Source of the DNA: Thuidium tamariscinum
Lineage: Eukaryota; Streptophyta; Bryopsida; Hypnales; Thuidiaceae
Length of the DNA: 64,000 nt
Reading direction: 5' to 3'
Assembly: GCA_947034885.2 (NCBI GenBank)
Contig: OX344753.2
Span: 27,606,347 to 27,670,346, forward strand
Shown here: positions 11,880 through 24,158 of the stretch, in pieces
Position numbering within the stretch: position 1 is the stretch's first letter
How the letters are laid out: each line of letters starts with the position of its first letter
The notes under the pieces: model-generated
The model's input: only the letters and a program-made list of their open reading frames with translations
Database searches by the model: none
What the model was told of the DNA's origin: nothing
Position numbers and translations under genes: made by a program

Positions 11880-12120
11880 TACGGGTCGGGGCGACTGCTT
11901 AAGTACCCGCAGTCGCCTAGGGCGCGTGCGCAAGGGCGACTGCGCATTCAAGGCGACCGCGGGTCCAGGAAGGTGCGCGTTCGCGGGGTGCAATTGCGGC
12001 TGGGCGACCACGCCTGGACGTGCGCGAGTGCGACCGCGGGTGTGCGACCACGGGTGCGCGTTCGCGGGATGGGCAACCGCGGCTGGGCGAGCGACCGCGG
12101 CTGGGCGACTGCGCCTTCGG
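11880..12120. repeat. GC-rich GCGACYGCGG array upstream of the paralogue
   Basis: A GC-rich block with repeated GGGCGACTGC, GGCGACCGCGG, GTGCGACCACGGG and GGCTGGGCGAC. It lies about 320-560 bp upstream of the minus-strand ATG at 11,558. Relative to its gene, most copies have the same orientation as the gene-proximal half of the island at 1,385-1,665. The pairing of this block with both members of the gene family suggests a promoter or subterminal repeat of the same element. Confidence 0.75.
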
Positions 12121-14306
12121 GTTTAGGGCTTTGGGTTTTGGAAAATAGTAGTACTTTGGTTGTTTTAACACCTTCATTATCAAATATTATAGTCTTTCAC
12201 TCTAGAAGTGATATATCTTTTTCCTATGCAACCTTTGATGATTATGTTTAATTTGAACTTGTCATTTTTAATCAAAGTGAAATAAAAAAAACTTATGAAA
12301 ATGTTTACATTCCGTTTTAATGAAAGCAAATTCGAAGAAGCTCAAAATAGGCCCTGGGCATTTACTGGTTAATGATAAGTTCAGTGACTTCTTTGAAGTT
12401 AGCATCCCCTGAAGTCGTGAAGTCCCTAATTTGTGAGAATTTTGTATGGTTGAAATCGAAAAATCCTTTGTGTTGTAACTTTCTATAATCTTTGAAGATA
12501 GAACTTCAATAGTTCACCAAAAAAAAGATATCTCTTTTCAATAATTTATTTCTGAGGAACCTCTCATGTATCTAGAAATGGTTTCGTAAGTAGTTAAAAA
12601 ATAGTAGTCTTCTTCTATATTTAGGAAAAAATAAATTTGATAATGTATTAAAAGATTTTAAAACTATTCAAATTATATATGATAAGGGAAATAAATTGTA
12701 AATAGGCAAAGGTAGAAAATTATTGTACATGCCAAAATGGCAAGAAAGTGTTGATGGAATAACATAATTGACCATCCCTATGGTTTAAATGATTTCTAAA
12801 CAACATAGTTGAGTACTATCTATCATTTTCTTCCTTCTTTGAAAATATTGCAAATAAAACAAAATAAAGGAATTCAATCTATAATTGTATATAAGTTAAA
12901 GAAGTTAAATATGCCAGGAATAAATAAATTCACATCCATTCTTCCAAAATGTAATAAACAAATTTTTGTAAAGCATGATGACAAACTCCATTTTCTCATC
13001 CAAATATCCAATATGTCAATAAGCCAATCTAAAATCATTAAAGAAAATAAAAAAATATAGTGCCTTTCAATATTTTCTTGGTTTCTCCCATTACAAATTT
13101 ATAACTTCATTTTGACATTCAAACTTAACCAATTAGGTATTCATAAAAGGTAACAAAACCGAATATTTGGAATTAAATTTCGATTCCATTCGAAATTTTT
13201 AAATTGAAATCTTGTACTTTATTCAAGATCTATAGCAAAACTATCAAACATGGAATGGCACAAGAAACTTCTCCACATGTAAAGTCATTACCTCCTAAAT
13301 GCCCAAGGCGGCAAGGCCTATTTTGAGCTTCTTGGAATTTGTTCTAAATTGAAAAAATTGTCTAAATTTTGACAAGTTCAACAACTTTCTTTTAATTAAA
13401 ATTGTTCAAATTTTAATTCAAGTATTCCATATGTTAGATCTTTCAAAGAATTTTATGTTGTAGACCATTAATCGTAAGTTCAAGAAAGATTGACCAGTTT
13501 TAGTACACTTTGGCCATAGTACTCTTGATTTTCCGGGAGTACTTTCAAAATACAAAAACAATTTTTAAAAAATATAAAAAATATAGTAAATGTATATTTC
13601 TTCAAGAAGAAGATATCCGATGAAGGAAAAGTGTAGAAAAGGTTTCTAAGTAGGTGAAGTGGTGAACTAGAAAAGTATAAATGGCTCATGGAAATAGGCA
13701 CTTTTATTTTCCAATTTGTAAAAAATAGGGAAATTGGCCAAATTGGATCTTAACATTTTTATAAAAACTATGTATGTGTAAATTTCCAATTTTTATAAAT
13801 CTTTTATTATCATTCTATAATTAGAAACATCTTCCCAAAAAATTGGAATCATTCTAATTATTTGGTATTTTTCTATCATACATTCACACTATAATTCTAG
13901 AACTCTAGGTTGAATTTAATATTTTTCAGATTTCTTATAAATAAAATTTGAAAATAAAATTAAAGTTTTCTTTGTATATTAAGAATGAAGACTTAAATTA
14001 GTTTTGCCCTATCAGGAATTTGTCATTGAAAATTTCGAGTGGGTACATTATGTCCCCCTTTGCCCTTCAAGGATTAAGTATTGAATATTAGTTTCTTTTA
14101 AGCTTTCTTCATAAATTCATGATGATCGGAAATTTTTACAAGAAAATTCAAATTCTGAATACATGCACTAGACACTAGTCAATCATGTAAGTCAATCAAT
14201 TAACGGGGTTGCTATATTGCGAGCTCGGGAGCGTGAGCCCAAGAGCCCAAGAGCCTGCGAGCCTAGGAATTTCTCAACTTTTTTTGGAATTTTTAAAAGT
14301 GAGGCC
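12121..14306. other. AT-rich spacer with a distant inverted repeat
   Basis: About 2.2 kb of AT-rich DNA without a convincing gene. A 19-bp perfect inverted repeat (AAGAAGCTCAAAATAGGCC at 12,335-12,353 and its complement at 13,315-13,333) lies in weaker flanking similarity and could be the ends or arms of an old ~1 kb element. Near 14,219-14,266 there is a purine-rich run of GAGCCC / GAGCCTGCGAGCC units. Confidence 0.5.
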
Positions 14307-15869
14307 TGTGAGCCCTCGAGATGGCACTCAGGACTCTGGGTCCATTTTTCGCGATTAAATAGCGAAAATTAGTCAAAATATTCAAGAAAAAGACATAAAA
14401 AGAGTGTTAAGGGAGTTTTGGTGTCAGTCTATGCCAAAATGGTGGAAAACCAACTTAGATGGTGGAAAATTCCTAATACTAGAAATTGGAATCATTCTAA
14501 GTCTCCAAAGCAAGTATATGTGAAGAATTAGTAATTCCGAGAGAAATAAGGAATAGAGAGTTAGTCAGTCCTAGCGAATGTCTGTGCAAAGTCAACCTTT
14601 TAAGGATGCATAAGACATACTGACTAAGCTAGAAGAGTCTACTACGAGCGTGGGAGAGTTACCAAGGCTTAAGTTCAATTTTGGAATAAATTGGATTTAA
14701 GGGTAATACCACTACAATGGATTTGGAGAATTCGAATTTCACGAGACAAAAGATGGAGGATTGGAGATTGAAGACTACAGAGAGGTGTTCCAAGGGTAGG
14801 AGCATGCCAGAAGCGAACAAGAATCAAACAATTGTCCAAGATTCCCGGGCATCAGGAATTAAATTGTCCAATTGGGCAAAGTAATTCCAAATTACTAAAA
14901 TTAGAAAGGTGCAAGGTTGCGTGGGACTTACACCAAGAATCTAGGAGTGCCCTAGATGTTACCCAATTTATTTCGGATTTTTCCGGAATTCCACGTTGAC
15001 TCCATGGGAAGTCAACCGCATATAGAAATGTTCGTTAAATCATAGAAATTACATATGATGCGGTAAAATCCCACTAAAAATTAGGATAGGTTTTTGTGTG
15101 CTTAATAAGCGCCCGGTCAAGTTTGAAGACATTCCGACATTCCCAACTACCAAAACCGGCATCGACATTGAAATTCACTAGAAGTTACAAGTTGGCGGCG
15201 GGTTGACCGGTGTATCAAGAGCGAATGATGTCCAATTATCGCAAATAAGGAGTCATTCCTTACTCTCACGGACATTCCTAACGACCCTGGCCTGACAGAT
15301 TCATCAAATTGCGCAAATCCTAAAAGTTAGATTTTTGACTTTTAATTGGAGTTACCGTAATTCCAATTTGGGCACGCAAATGGCCTAGGAGTGAGGGGTA
15401 AGGGGTCCCTTAGGCTAATTGGGGTCTTCTGAAGACAATGGCGCAAACGGTTTTCCGTTTCGAGTTGTTCCCTAAAAGATAGAGAGGGTCAGCTCTTAGT
15501 TTGACTTTTTAATCGTTAATTGCGGTTAATTAGAAGTGATTTTGGAAATATCTCTTGGAAAATCAAAGATTGGATTTGGTCAAGATCTCTTTCTTGCATA
15601 AAAAGCCATCTTTGGGCTAAAGAAAGACAATTTTCGAAATGACTTTGGATTAATTTGCAAAATATCTAGGTAGATTAGGGTTAATTCCAAAATATTTTGG
15701 GTTAAGATCTTGGATTTGATTTGGCCAAGATTTCTTTGACCAAATGGGGATGTTTTTAGAAATTTCCACCATTAAACAACTAATATTTTGGAATTACATT
15801 AGGGTAGTTTAGGATAGAAAGTAACAAAGTGTTTTCACCGGCAATTACCGAGAGGGGCCCGGCCACGGG

Positions 15870-15877
15870 TATATAAG
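15870..15877 (+). promoter_or_regulatory. TATA box in large element copy 1
   Basis: TATATAAG within GGCCACGGGTATATAAGGGC, followed by GCCCCCCTCGAGG. It is conserved in the inverted copy at 56,938-56,944. Confidence 0.6.
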
Positions 15878-18022
15878 GGCCCCCCTCGAGGTTGCCAGTA
15901 CCCTTATTTCTCGCACCGACATTCTGTTATTTCACTTAAGTGCTACCGGCGTGGCTGGAGCACTACTTGGACCAACGACTTGGCCAAGTTTTTATGTATT
16001 TTGTTGGAATTTGAAGGCTTAGGGCCCCTTCAAGTGACTTTCAGTTTGTATTTGAGGATAATCTTCAATCTTTTGTTGGCTAATTGAAGTGGAAATTTCA
16101 AGTGTGAAGCATTAAAGTTCGGTTTAAACACTGTCATGTGTACCTCCTTTGATTGCAAAACCTTGAAATACTGGATATTTTGAGAACTTAAAGTGAAAGT
16201 TCGGTTAAGCACTGTCATGTGCACCTCCTTTTGCGATTAAAGTACTCAAAATATTATTGGAACTTCCTTAAACGGCGAAGCTTTGAACCTTTTACAAGAA
16301 ATTTGACAACCTATGAAAAAATAATTTCAATTAACCAATTGAAATTGAAAAAATAGTACAAGGTTGGTCATATGCTAAGAATAAGGGAAGACTTGATATC
16401 TCACTCACAAACCCTTTATTAGCATTTCCCGTGGAAACCTTAATCACTCCTCTTGTTCTATTAGAGCGACACGTTGTGGGATTACCAAAATGTTGAGCCA
16501 TTAAGTGGTGTGTCAAAACCCTCCTCGTGTTTGGTTTAGCCCAAAAACTCCTGAAAGGTTCAGTTGATTATGTTAGAAAGTTAGTCTAGCCTAGAATCCC
16601 AAGAAAATTGAGAGATTAGTTAGTTTTAGTTATCCAAAAATTAATTAAAAATCCCAAAAAAAAAAGTGATTTTTAGAAGCCAGTCCAGCCCGAAGAAGCC
16701 AGTCCAGCCCAAGAAGCCAGACCAGCCTGAAAGAGTAGTCCGGCAGGAGCCAATACACGACCCCCCCCACCGACCAACCACCGGCCACCACGTGGCGGGA
16801 GCTGACGGGGCAGGGCTGGGGGGTCTGACCAACCTCTGGCCGCCACGTGGAGGGGAGAGGGAGCCCGTGGAGGGGAGCGGGGGACTGGGGAGGAGCGGCA
16901 GTCCGGCTGGGGAGTCCAGGAGCTCGGTTGGGAGTCCAGGAGCTCAATTTTGGAGTCTAGGAGTTCAAGTCACAAACTAAAACTAGAACTCAAAAAGAAA
17001 AAACACAACTCACGCTTTACAAGTAAGTTCAACTATCACAAAATATCTTTTGACATTGCAAGCATTGAAATTTTTGACCAAATTAAAAAGAATTAGAAGG
17101 GAAATTTCCAACTTCTCCTTTTAATTTTCCATCAAAAAACTCAAAATTTGCAACATCTAAAGAGGGTCTTCCATCATTGACAACTCAACTGCCATAGCCA
17201 TCCTCTAACTTTCAAAATTGCAACAACTCTTGCACAACAAGAATGAGAAAGAGAGAGAACTAGGTGGAAGATTAAGGTTGTGAGATTCCTAACCGTGACA
17301 AATTAGATTAAAAAACTAATTTCTTTGGAATAACACTATATAGTGGGATTCTTTATTCTTGGGGGTTGACCTTTGGGAATAAAAAATCCATTTATTTGGA
17401 ATAACACTATTGAAATTGTTCTCGGTCTTTTGGAATGTTCTACATTCTTTGGCTATTAGATTCTTAGAAGGTTTGGATTTTGTTAGTTTTGTTTTATTAG
17501 GCCTAATAAGCCAAAAGGAAAACAACAAATTGACAACCAATTTCTTTAGAAATTTTAAGAAAATTAAAATTAATTGGATTATAAAAGATTTGGTTGCAAT
17601 TCTTTAAATTAATTCTAAAAGCCAACTAATTGACAACCAATTTTGTTGGGAATTACCAAGAAATTGAATTAATTAGGTTTGGTGATAATATTTTAATTCC
17701 AATAAGCCCAAAGAAAGAAAACAAAAGAACAACTCATTACTTCAAAATCAGGTGAAATTTAATTCGTAATTCAATTAAGTTGCTAATCAATTAATTTGCT
17801 AATTCAATTAATCAAATAATAATAATACTAACGATTAGATAGGGTTTTCATTGATCATTCGAGCTATTTAGTAGATTCAAAATATTGTGACATTTTCCAA
17901 TTACCAATAAATTCAGAATTGAAGAGAGAATGTGCAATTAACTCAAACCTACGTAACTTTCAGTGGTTTCTTTTAATTAGGAGAAAATTTACCAACAGTT
18001 GTGGGAAATTACTATGGATTAG

Positions 18023-18193
18023 ATGGAGAGACGGGATGATTTCGATGGCGAGGTCGTAGGGGAATATTTACACATGATGATGTTTGACGACGGGACCATG
18101 GAGATTTACGCAGAGGAGGTAAACCGCTCACATTTGATTTTCATTCTCATTGTTTTACTATTAAGCTTCTTTTTACCAAACGTTTGGAATTAG
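18023..18193 (+). CDS. 56-residue conserved small ORF with hydrophobic tail
   Basis: ATG at 18,023 to TAG at 18,191. The first 32 residues are acidic and polar (DDFDGEVVGEYLHMMMFDDG, then TMEIYAEE). The last 24 are strongly hydrophobic (LIFILIVLLLSFFLP) and look like a tail-anchor membrane segment. The inverted copy at 54,564-54,734 encodes nearly the same protein with only a few substitutions seen by eye. A GAG followed by GTAAAC at 18,116-18,121 could instead be a splice donor, making residues 1-32 a leader exon for a longer element protein. The diverged copy at 5,043 has a donor-like site in the same place but a different short ORF. Function unknown. Confidence 0.4.
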   Translation: MERRDDFDGEVVGEYLHMMMFDDGTMEIYAEEVNRSHLIFILIVLLLSFFLPNVWN

Positions 18194-18636
18194 ATTTAGA
18201 CAAAGCTAGAAAATAGAGTAGGGTTACTTGGTTGAATCGTAGACTAAAAAAGATCGAATCATAACCACAAAATTAGATTAGAAACACTTAAAAGACGTGA
18301 CTAAAAGAGTTCATTGCTTGGAGGCTTTCTTTTTCACCCAATTAGGAAGAAAACTCAATTAGACACAGGACCCGTGTGAAAAACTCGTAGCTCGAGGGTG
18401 GAGTTAGGAGCGCTCACAGGGCCTAAGACCGTAGAAAAAGTTTTAGGGCGGTTTACAAATAGGAAACAAATGAATTTAGAACACCAAAGTCCAACAAAGG
18501 GCATAGAAAGGGTTTAGAAGTAAGAAAATAGCGGATATACATTCAGTACAATGATGGCTGATAGAAGCAAATAGATACCAACACAAAATATCATATACGA
18601 GTATAGTGGGTTCAAAATCAGAGAGTCTAGGGGGGT

Positions 18637-21600
18637 CTAGGTACTACTAGAAGACCCTGATGTAGAGCTCTCACCACTCATCGATAGCTCACTGTTTGAC
18701 TCTATAGCAGACTCATCTACAAGCAATGATACTCGTGGATCCGTTCTACGAGATCTAAAAGATGGTTGAGTATCTATGGTCTGAGAATGCGTGGCTACTG
18801 CCTCAGCATACACGGGTAACAAAAAAGGTTTAGGAGGGCTAGGGAAAAACGTCGGTTTAGCAAAGAATGGTCGGGATGTCTGCATCTTCATTTCGGCTGC
18901 CTGCCTACAAAATCATGACACCAAATGTCAGATACAAAACACTGGAAACTCACATTCTCAAAGTATTGAAAAAAAAAGAACTTACTTACTGAAGTGCGAA
19001 GTCTTCTGCAACTGACGAATTAGTACCACGTCTTCATCGTCAGCAATTGGGATAGGTGTAGAGCTTTGTGGAGTTGGCTCTGGAGCTGAAATGGGGCGTA
19101 TGAGTGGAGCTAAAACTGCATCAAAAATGCTCTTATCCTCCTCCAACGCTACAATGTGGCGACCAGTAGCTCGACAAGCGTAGATGCTTGCTCCTGCAAA
19201 AGCCCAAACACATTAAAAGAAATGAGACATGAAGTTCAAAGTTCAAATGCCAAAGACATGTGTTAAAACACTAAATCAAGTGATAAAGAGTAAAGAATAA
19301 AACCTGTAGAGGCTGTGCAATCCATGATGATGTCACCAGGCGAGGTAGTTCCCTCAATGATCATTTGCATGAATGATCGTGCCTTTTCACGAGAACCACG
19401 CCATGGAATGGTACCATTCATTGCCAAATCCTCCTTCTCACAACAATTTAGAACAAGATCATCTTTGCCAATGTTAAGGTCGATGGCCTGGTGCGCTGGA
19501 ATATGATGAAATGCAAAGCAGGACTTCTCAGACTTCACATACAAGTTCATTTTGAAGCGCACAGTCTGCAAATCCAATCCAGTACATTAGAATCAATGTA
19601 ACATTTTCAAGATGGAAAAAAAAAATCAATTTGAAAAGACCAGAAGAACATACCGTGGAAGAACGGTCCAGTGGATTGGTAAGACGTAGTCTGTTCCACA
19701 CCATCCACTCCATTTTTGATGTAAATCCATACTTCTGAGAGAAATCCAAAATATAAGATCGAATCTCACGACTTAGAGAGTACATGAGAACAAGGCCACC
19801 ACCATCATGGAGGTAGTTCTCTGCGAAATCAAAGATCGTCTGTAGCCACTCTTCTGAAAAGCTGTTCCAATTTGGAACAGAGGATGGCAGAATAGAGATG
19901 TTAGGGACAGGTAAGCCCTCAGGAACATCTACTATAATGAGATCAACTAAGGCCTGCTTAGTAACAACACCATCGAAGAAACGATCCTTGTCCAAAGCAT
20001 GCTGTAGATAAGAGAAAACAAGGGACACTTTTATTAATAAATTCATACAAGTTCAAGACCAACACAAAGAATTTTTCCACACTCGCCCTTATACTATAAA
20101 GAAACAACATGTTCATATTTCAAAGCATTGACTACATAGAGGATTACCTTTTCCAGAAGGGAGAGAACCGTTGTGAATGAAGCGGGGATAGGGCCATCAT
20201 CTGAACCAAGCAAATTGGTGAGAGATTCATTTAGAATGCATTCATCCACATTGGCATCCACAACCGCAACCGGAGCCAAAGTTAGATTGCCTTGTTTCAT
20301 CTGAGATTTTGTAAGCGAGAAGCCTGAGGAAGTGGGATTAGCGGCCCCATCACTTGTCGCATGCTCCACTGGAGTAGCCTCTGCCTTGCGTTTCTTCCCC
20401 TTCCTCTTCTCCTTAGTGTCACTCTTCGCTTTCTCAGACAATCTCTCTCTCTCTTTCGCACCTCGGTGTCTTCTAGCTTCTTCTTGGCCGCCTCCCACTG
20501 CTCCTCCTTCTTATTCTCCAACTCCCGCTTCTTGATGGCCTTGTCACGAGCCTCACCTTCCAATCCAGAGAACTCATCAACCTCCGACACCACAACAACA
20601 GAATCCTTGATACTTTGGAAGAGCGCCAGTTCTTCAGGTGCTGTAAATCCCTTGCTACAATCCAAGTACCACGCACCAAGTTGAAGATGGCCAACCGGCC
20701 AAAACTTCAACTGAGTGGGTGAAAACATACAATCGGATGATGTCGAGTCACGCCACGTGCGTAAGAATGGGGGCAAATCTGACTTGGAGATAGCTTGCTT
20801 CCCATATAATTCAAATGTAAAGTATCTGAAGAAGTAAAACACAACAGAAGTGAATACCAAAGAAAAATACAAATCATGAAATTAACAACCGTATTGTGCT
20901 CATACTAAATCTTGGTGAAGGTAAAAAAAAATGAGACATCAATGAGAACACGTGATGGAAGCAATAAAGAATGATGCTTCTGTGATCATGAGCTATGTCA
21001 ATATGTACATTACATTCCAAAGTCATTGCCAACATTCCAAATTCCTCCTAAGAACTAAGGTAAATAACTGAAGGTGCAAATCAAAATGAAGTGAAAGAAC
21101 TACCTGTATAAGACTCGTCTCACGGCAAGAAGGGAGCCCTTATAGTCTTTAAAGGACTCAGATTTCTTGAACGCCTCAGCACCTTTGAAAACTCCGGGAT
21201 ATGAGTGCTCCCACAACTTCATCCTCTAAGACTCGATGTAGTCAGAAAGAGTCATTGGCTCAGCGGGCACGTCCATGTTAACTTGGATGTTGTCAGACTT
21301 GAGGATGGTGTCATACAACTCAAGAGCTGCATCCTCCAACTACACACAAATGGTAATCATATCAGCACATCTAGGCAAGTCATCCTTACTAAGCGTCTTA
21401 ACTAAAAGCATAAGAAATGAAATGCACATCCATACTCACCCCTGCAAACCATACCGCCTTCGATAAGAAAGATCCAATCTTATCGTCATTAGCTGGTCGG
21501 GGTGGAACTCGACGAGCTTCACGAGTAGGAGCGGATGAGTTTATCTACTTCAGCCACTTCACCTTGTGTCTTGGGTTAGCATTGGCAATAGCAATAAGTT

Positions 21601-23026
21601 GAAGCTTGTCAAGCGTCAACTCCTGGACACTATACAACTCCAGTGCCTCTCAATCTGCAAGCATAAAACAAGACATAAGAGAGTAGAATTGAACATAAGG
21701 AAGCAAAGATGATGACAAGAATTGTAAAGCTATAATGACGCACCTCTTTCAACCAGTCATCTCCCAATGCTGGATTAGCAACGGACACAATCTTAGAAAG
21801 CTTTTTATAAAGCTTGTCTGTGGCATCCTTAGTAGCACTCCTCATAGCATTTGTAATACCAGCACTACATACATCTTCTAGGGCAGTCTCCTCTCGATAC
21901 TTCCGAACTGCAGCATCCGATGCAAGAGATATTTCTTGCTGCCAAAACAAGAAAGAGTTCATGAGCAATTCGAATTTTATAACAAAATCAACAAATAAAT
22001 TAAAATATCCATCGAAACTGAATTACAAACCAATAAGACAAAGTTTACATTGTCAAACCTGAAAAATGAATGTGGTGAATACATCCAGGGGCATCGTATA
22101 CCAAGTCTTCCTTTGGGCGTGGCCGCCGCAAAGTTTAACTTCCTCTGGGCTCAAGAGCTCCGCAAACTTCTCAATGGACATGGTTCCATACTTACGAACA
22201 TGATAGAGTGTGTGGACAAGGTTTGTCTTCACAAATGAATTCTCCGTGTGCCTTCACAAACAAACACATTGTAAGCATTCCAAAAGGTCAAAAGATATCT
22301 CCATACAAATAAGTGGCAATTAGAAAAGAGAACTCACTTGTTCACATCGTGCATGACTTGCATTGCTGTCCCAAGCCTATCCTTTGTGTCCAAGACGATT
22401 GAGTCCACTCGAACGTGCCACTTAGCTTCTCCACCGTGAAGCCTTTTGATATGCCGCATCCATGCAGCATACCTGTGGTTGCCATCGCAAATGTAGAACT
22501 TGGCATCGACCAAGTGCTGCAACTCAATGTGACTGCGGAGCTCCTTGTTGAATTCAGCATTCACTGAATTCCAAATCGGTCCCCATTGAAGCTTCTCATC
22601 TTCAGAAAATACACCAACCTCACCCTCCTCGTTTGAGACAGAAACATAAAATACTCTTGCTCCATCTTCGTAACCGTGAACATACTTTGTCTCCAACTCA
22701 TCCACATCACAATCCAAGGTGGGCCGAACCATTGGCATGGGGACCATACGGCATAAAGGAATTGCCATTCGGGAGAGATGATGAGGAGAAATTCTCATAC
22801 TAGCAATTGTTGATATTGAATCAACATTCTGGGATCTTCGAATTTGGTCTTCATCCTCCAGGGTGGTGACCGGTAGTGAACTCGAAGGAATGCCCTGCCC
22901 ATGAGAATCTCCTACAACAGCCTCAGGATTCGGTATTGAAAGAGTTGGAACACTATGGTCCTCAGTAACTTCTACTACCGCGTCGGAAGAGGACGGATCT
23001 AGGGATGTAACGCGAGTATCATCCAC
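18637..23026 (-). pseudogene. ParB-like / DNA-methyltransferase-like fusion gene, exons 3-12
   Basis: Exons set from GT-AG sites and phase: 22338-23026, 22059-22251, 21744-21938, 21440-21646 (acceptor uncertain), 21104-21339, 20148-20825, 19654-20001, 19304-19565, 18986-19193, 18637-18904. The first exon listed holds a ParB/sulfiredoxin-like core (KFYICDGNHRYAAWMRHIKR). Later exons hold a Lys/Glu-rich linker and a beta-class methyltransferase-like fold in IV-to-I order: DLIIVDVPEG where DPPY is expected, a Rossmann stretch (GGGLVLMYS), then SPGDIIMDCTASTG joined by splicing to ASIYACRATGRHIVALEEDK. Phage and bacterial ParB-methylase fusions have this layout. The DPPY motif is degenerate, so catalysis is doubtful. 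Damage: TAG at 21,545-21,547 and 21,226-21,228 (both fit CAG), and a frame change in the TC/GA repeat at 20,442-20,454. The gene's first exons lie at 48,411-49,360. Confidence 0.7.
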
Positions 23027-23090
23027 CTGATCAGGCAGTAGGAACAAAGATGGATTTTAGCACAATCCGAATACATATAAAGACCTTCTT

Positions 23091-24134
23091 GGGGTGGGGT
23101 GTGATTGCCCATCCCGAACAAGAACAGGAATACAGTTTTTATAAAAAATCATAGCCGCGGCCCCCCTCAAGCGGGCTCTCGGTGGCGAGAGAGCCCGGGG
23201 GCGCGCGGCCGTGTGGGGGTGGGGTGTGATTGCCCACCCCACGACAAGATCAGGAATACAGTTTTCAAAAAAAAATAATTGGCCGCGGCCCCCCTCAAGC
23301 GGGCTCTCAGTGGTGAGAGAGCCCGGGGGCGCGCGGCCGCGTGGGGGTGGGGTGTGATTGCCCACCCCACGACAAGATCAGGAATACAGTTTTCGAAAAA
23401 AAATAATTGGCCGCGGCCCCCCTCAGGCCGGCTCTCGGTGGCGAGAGAGCCCGGGGGCGCGCGGCCGCGTGGGGGTGGGGTGTGATTGCCCACCCCACAA
23501 CAAGATCAGGAATACAGTTTTCGAAAAAAAATAATTGGCCACGGCCCCTCTCAGGCGGGCTCTCGGTGGCGAGAGAGCCCGGGGGCGCGTGGCCGCGTGG
23601 GGGTGGGGTGTGATTGCCCACCCCACGACAAGATCAGGAATACAGTTTTCGAAAAAAAATAATTGGCCGCGGCCCCCCTCAGGCGGGCTCTCGGTGGCGA
23701 GAGAGCCCGGGGGTGCGCGGTCGCGTGGGGGTGGGGTGTGATTGCCCACCCCACGACAAGATCAGGAATACAGTTTTTTTTTTTAAATCTCTTGCCGCGA
23801 CCCCCCTGTCATGGGCTCTCGGTGGCGAGAGAGCCCGGGGGTGCGCGGCCGTGTGGGGGTGGGGTGTGATTGCCCACCCCAAACAAGATCACGAATACAG
23901 TTTTTTTAAAAATTCTCTTTCCGCGGCCCCCCTCAGGTGGGCTCTCGGTGGCGAGAGAGCCCGGGGGCGCGCGGCAGTCTGGGAGGTGGGGTGTGATTGC
24001 CCACCCCAAATCGAGGACAGGTACTCAGTTTTGAAAAAAAAATCTTGGCCATGGCCCCCCTGTCATGGGCTCTCGGTGGCGAGAGAGCCCGGGGGCGCGC
24101 GGCAATCTGGGGGGTGGGGTGTGATTGCCCACCC
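23091..24134. repeat. 128-bp tandem array, left part
   Basis: GGGGTGTGAT recurs at 23096, 23221, 23349, 23477, 23605, 23733, 23861, 23988 and 24116, a period of 125-128 bp. Each unit has two hairpins with 8-bp stems and 8-nt loops: GGGCTCTC/GAGAGCCC and GTGGGGTG/CACCCCAC. It lies in the intron between exons 2 and 3 of the minus-strand ParB/methyltransferase-like gene. It continues at 48,100 across the inserted 24-kb element. Long open frames on both strands here are repeat artefacts. Confidence 0.95.
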
Positions 24135-24158
24135 AACATCATATTCATTAATTTGGGA
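24135..24158 (+). repeat. Left terminal inverted repeat of the giant element
   Basis: 24 bp, exact reverse complement of 48,076-48,099. Its inner end forms part of a further small palindrome: TTTGGGAG at 24,152-24,159 pairs with CTCCCAAA about 9 bases on. Confidence 0.92.

Larger units (their letters stand above)
14307..18418 (+). mobile_element. Large TG...CA element, copy 1
   Basis: Begins TGTGAGCCCTCGAG and ends GAGCGCTCACA, giving 11-bp imperfect terminal inverted repeats within TG...CA ends. It is flanked by AGGCC (14,302-14,306) and GGGCC (18,419-18,423), a likely 5-bp target duplication with one change. The whole 4.1 kb recurs inverted at 54,338-58,508. Landmarks: GGTAAAATCCCACTAAAAAT near 15,063, a TATA box at 15,870, a GC-rich stretch with CCACGTGG (16,680-16,950), and a short conserved ORF near the 3' end. 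A giant solo LTR is likely; a non-coding TIR element is the alternative. It ends only 220 bp from the last exon of the minus-strand ParB/methyltransferase-like gene. Confidence 0.8.

Noticed and set aside
16641-16980. Overlapping Pro/Gly/Arg frames in large element copy 1
   Set aside because: They lie in the GC-rich CCACGTGG stretch; frames are not kept in the inverted copy or the diverged copy.
23091-24137. Possible CRISPR array
   Set aside because: Units are 128 bp and repeat along their whole length with no unique spacers, and the setting is eukaryotic.
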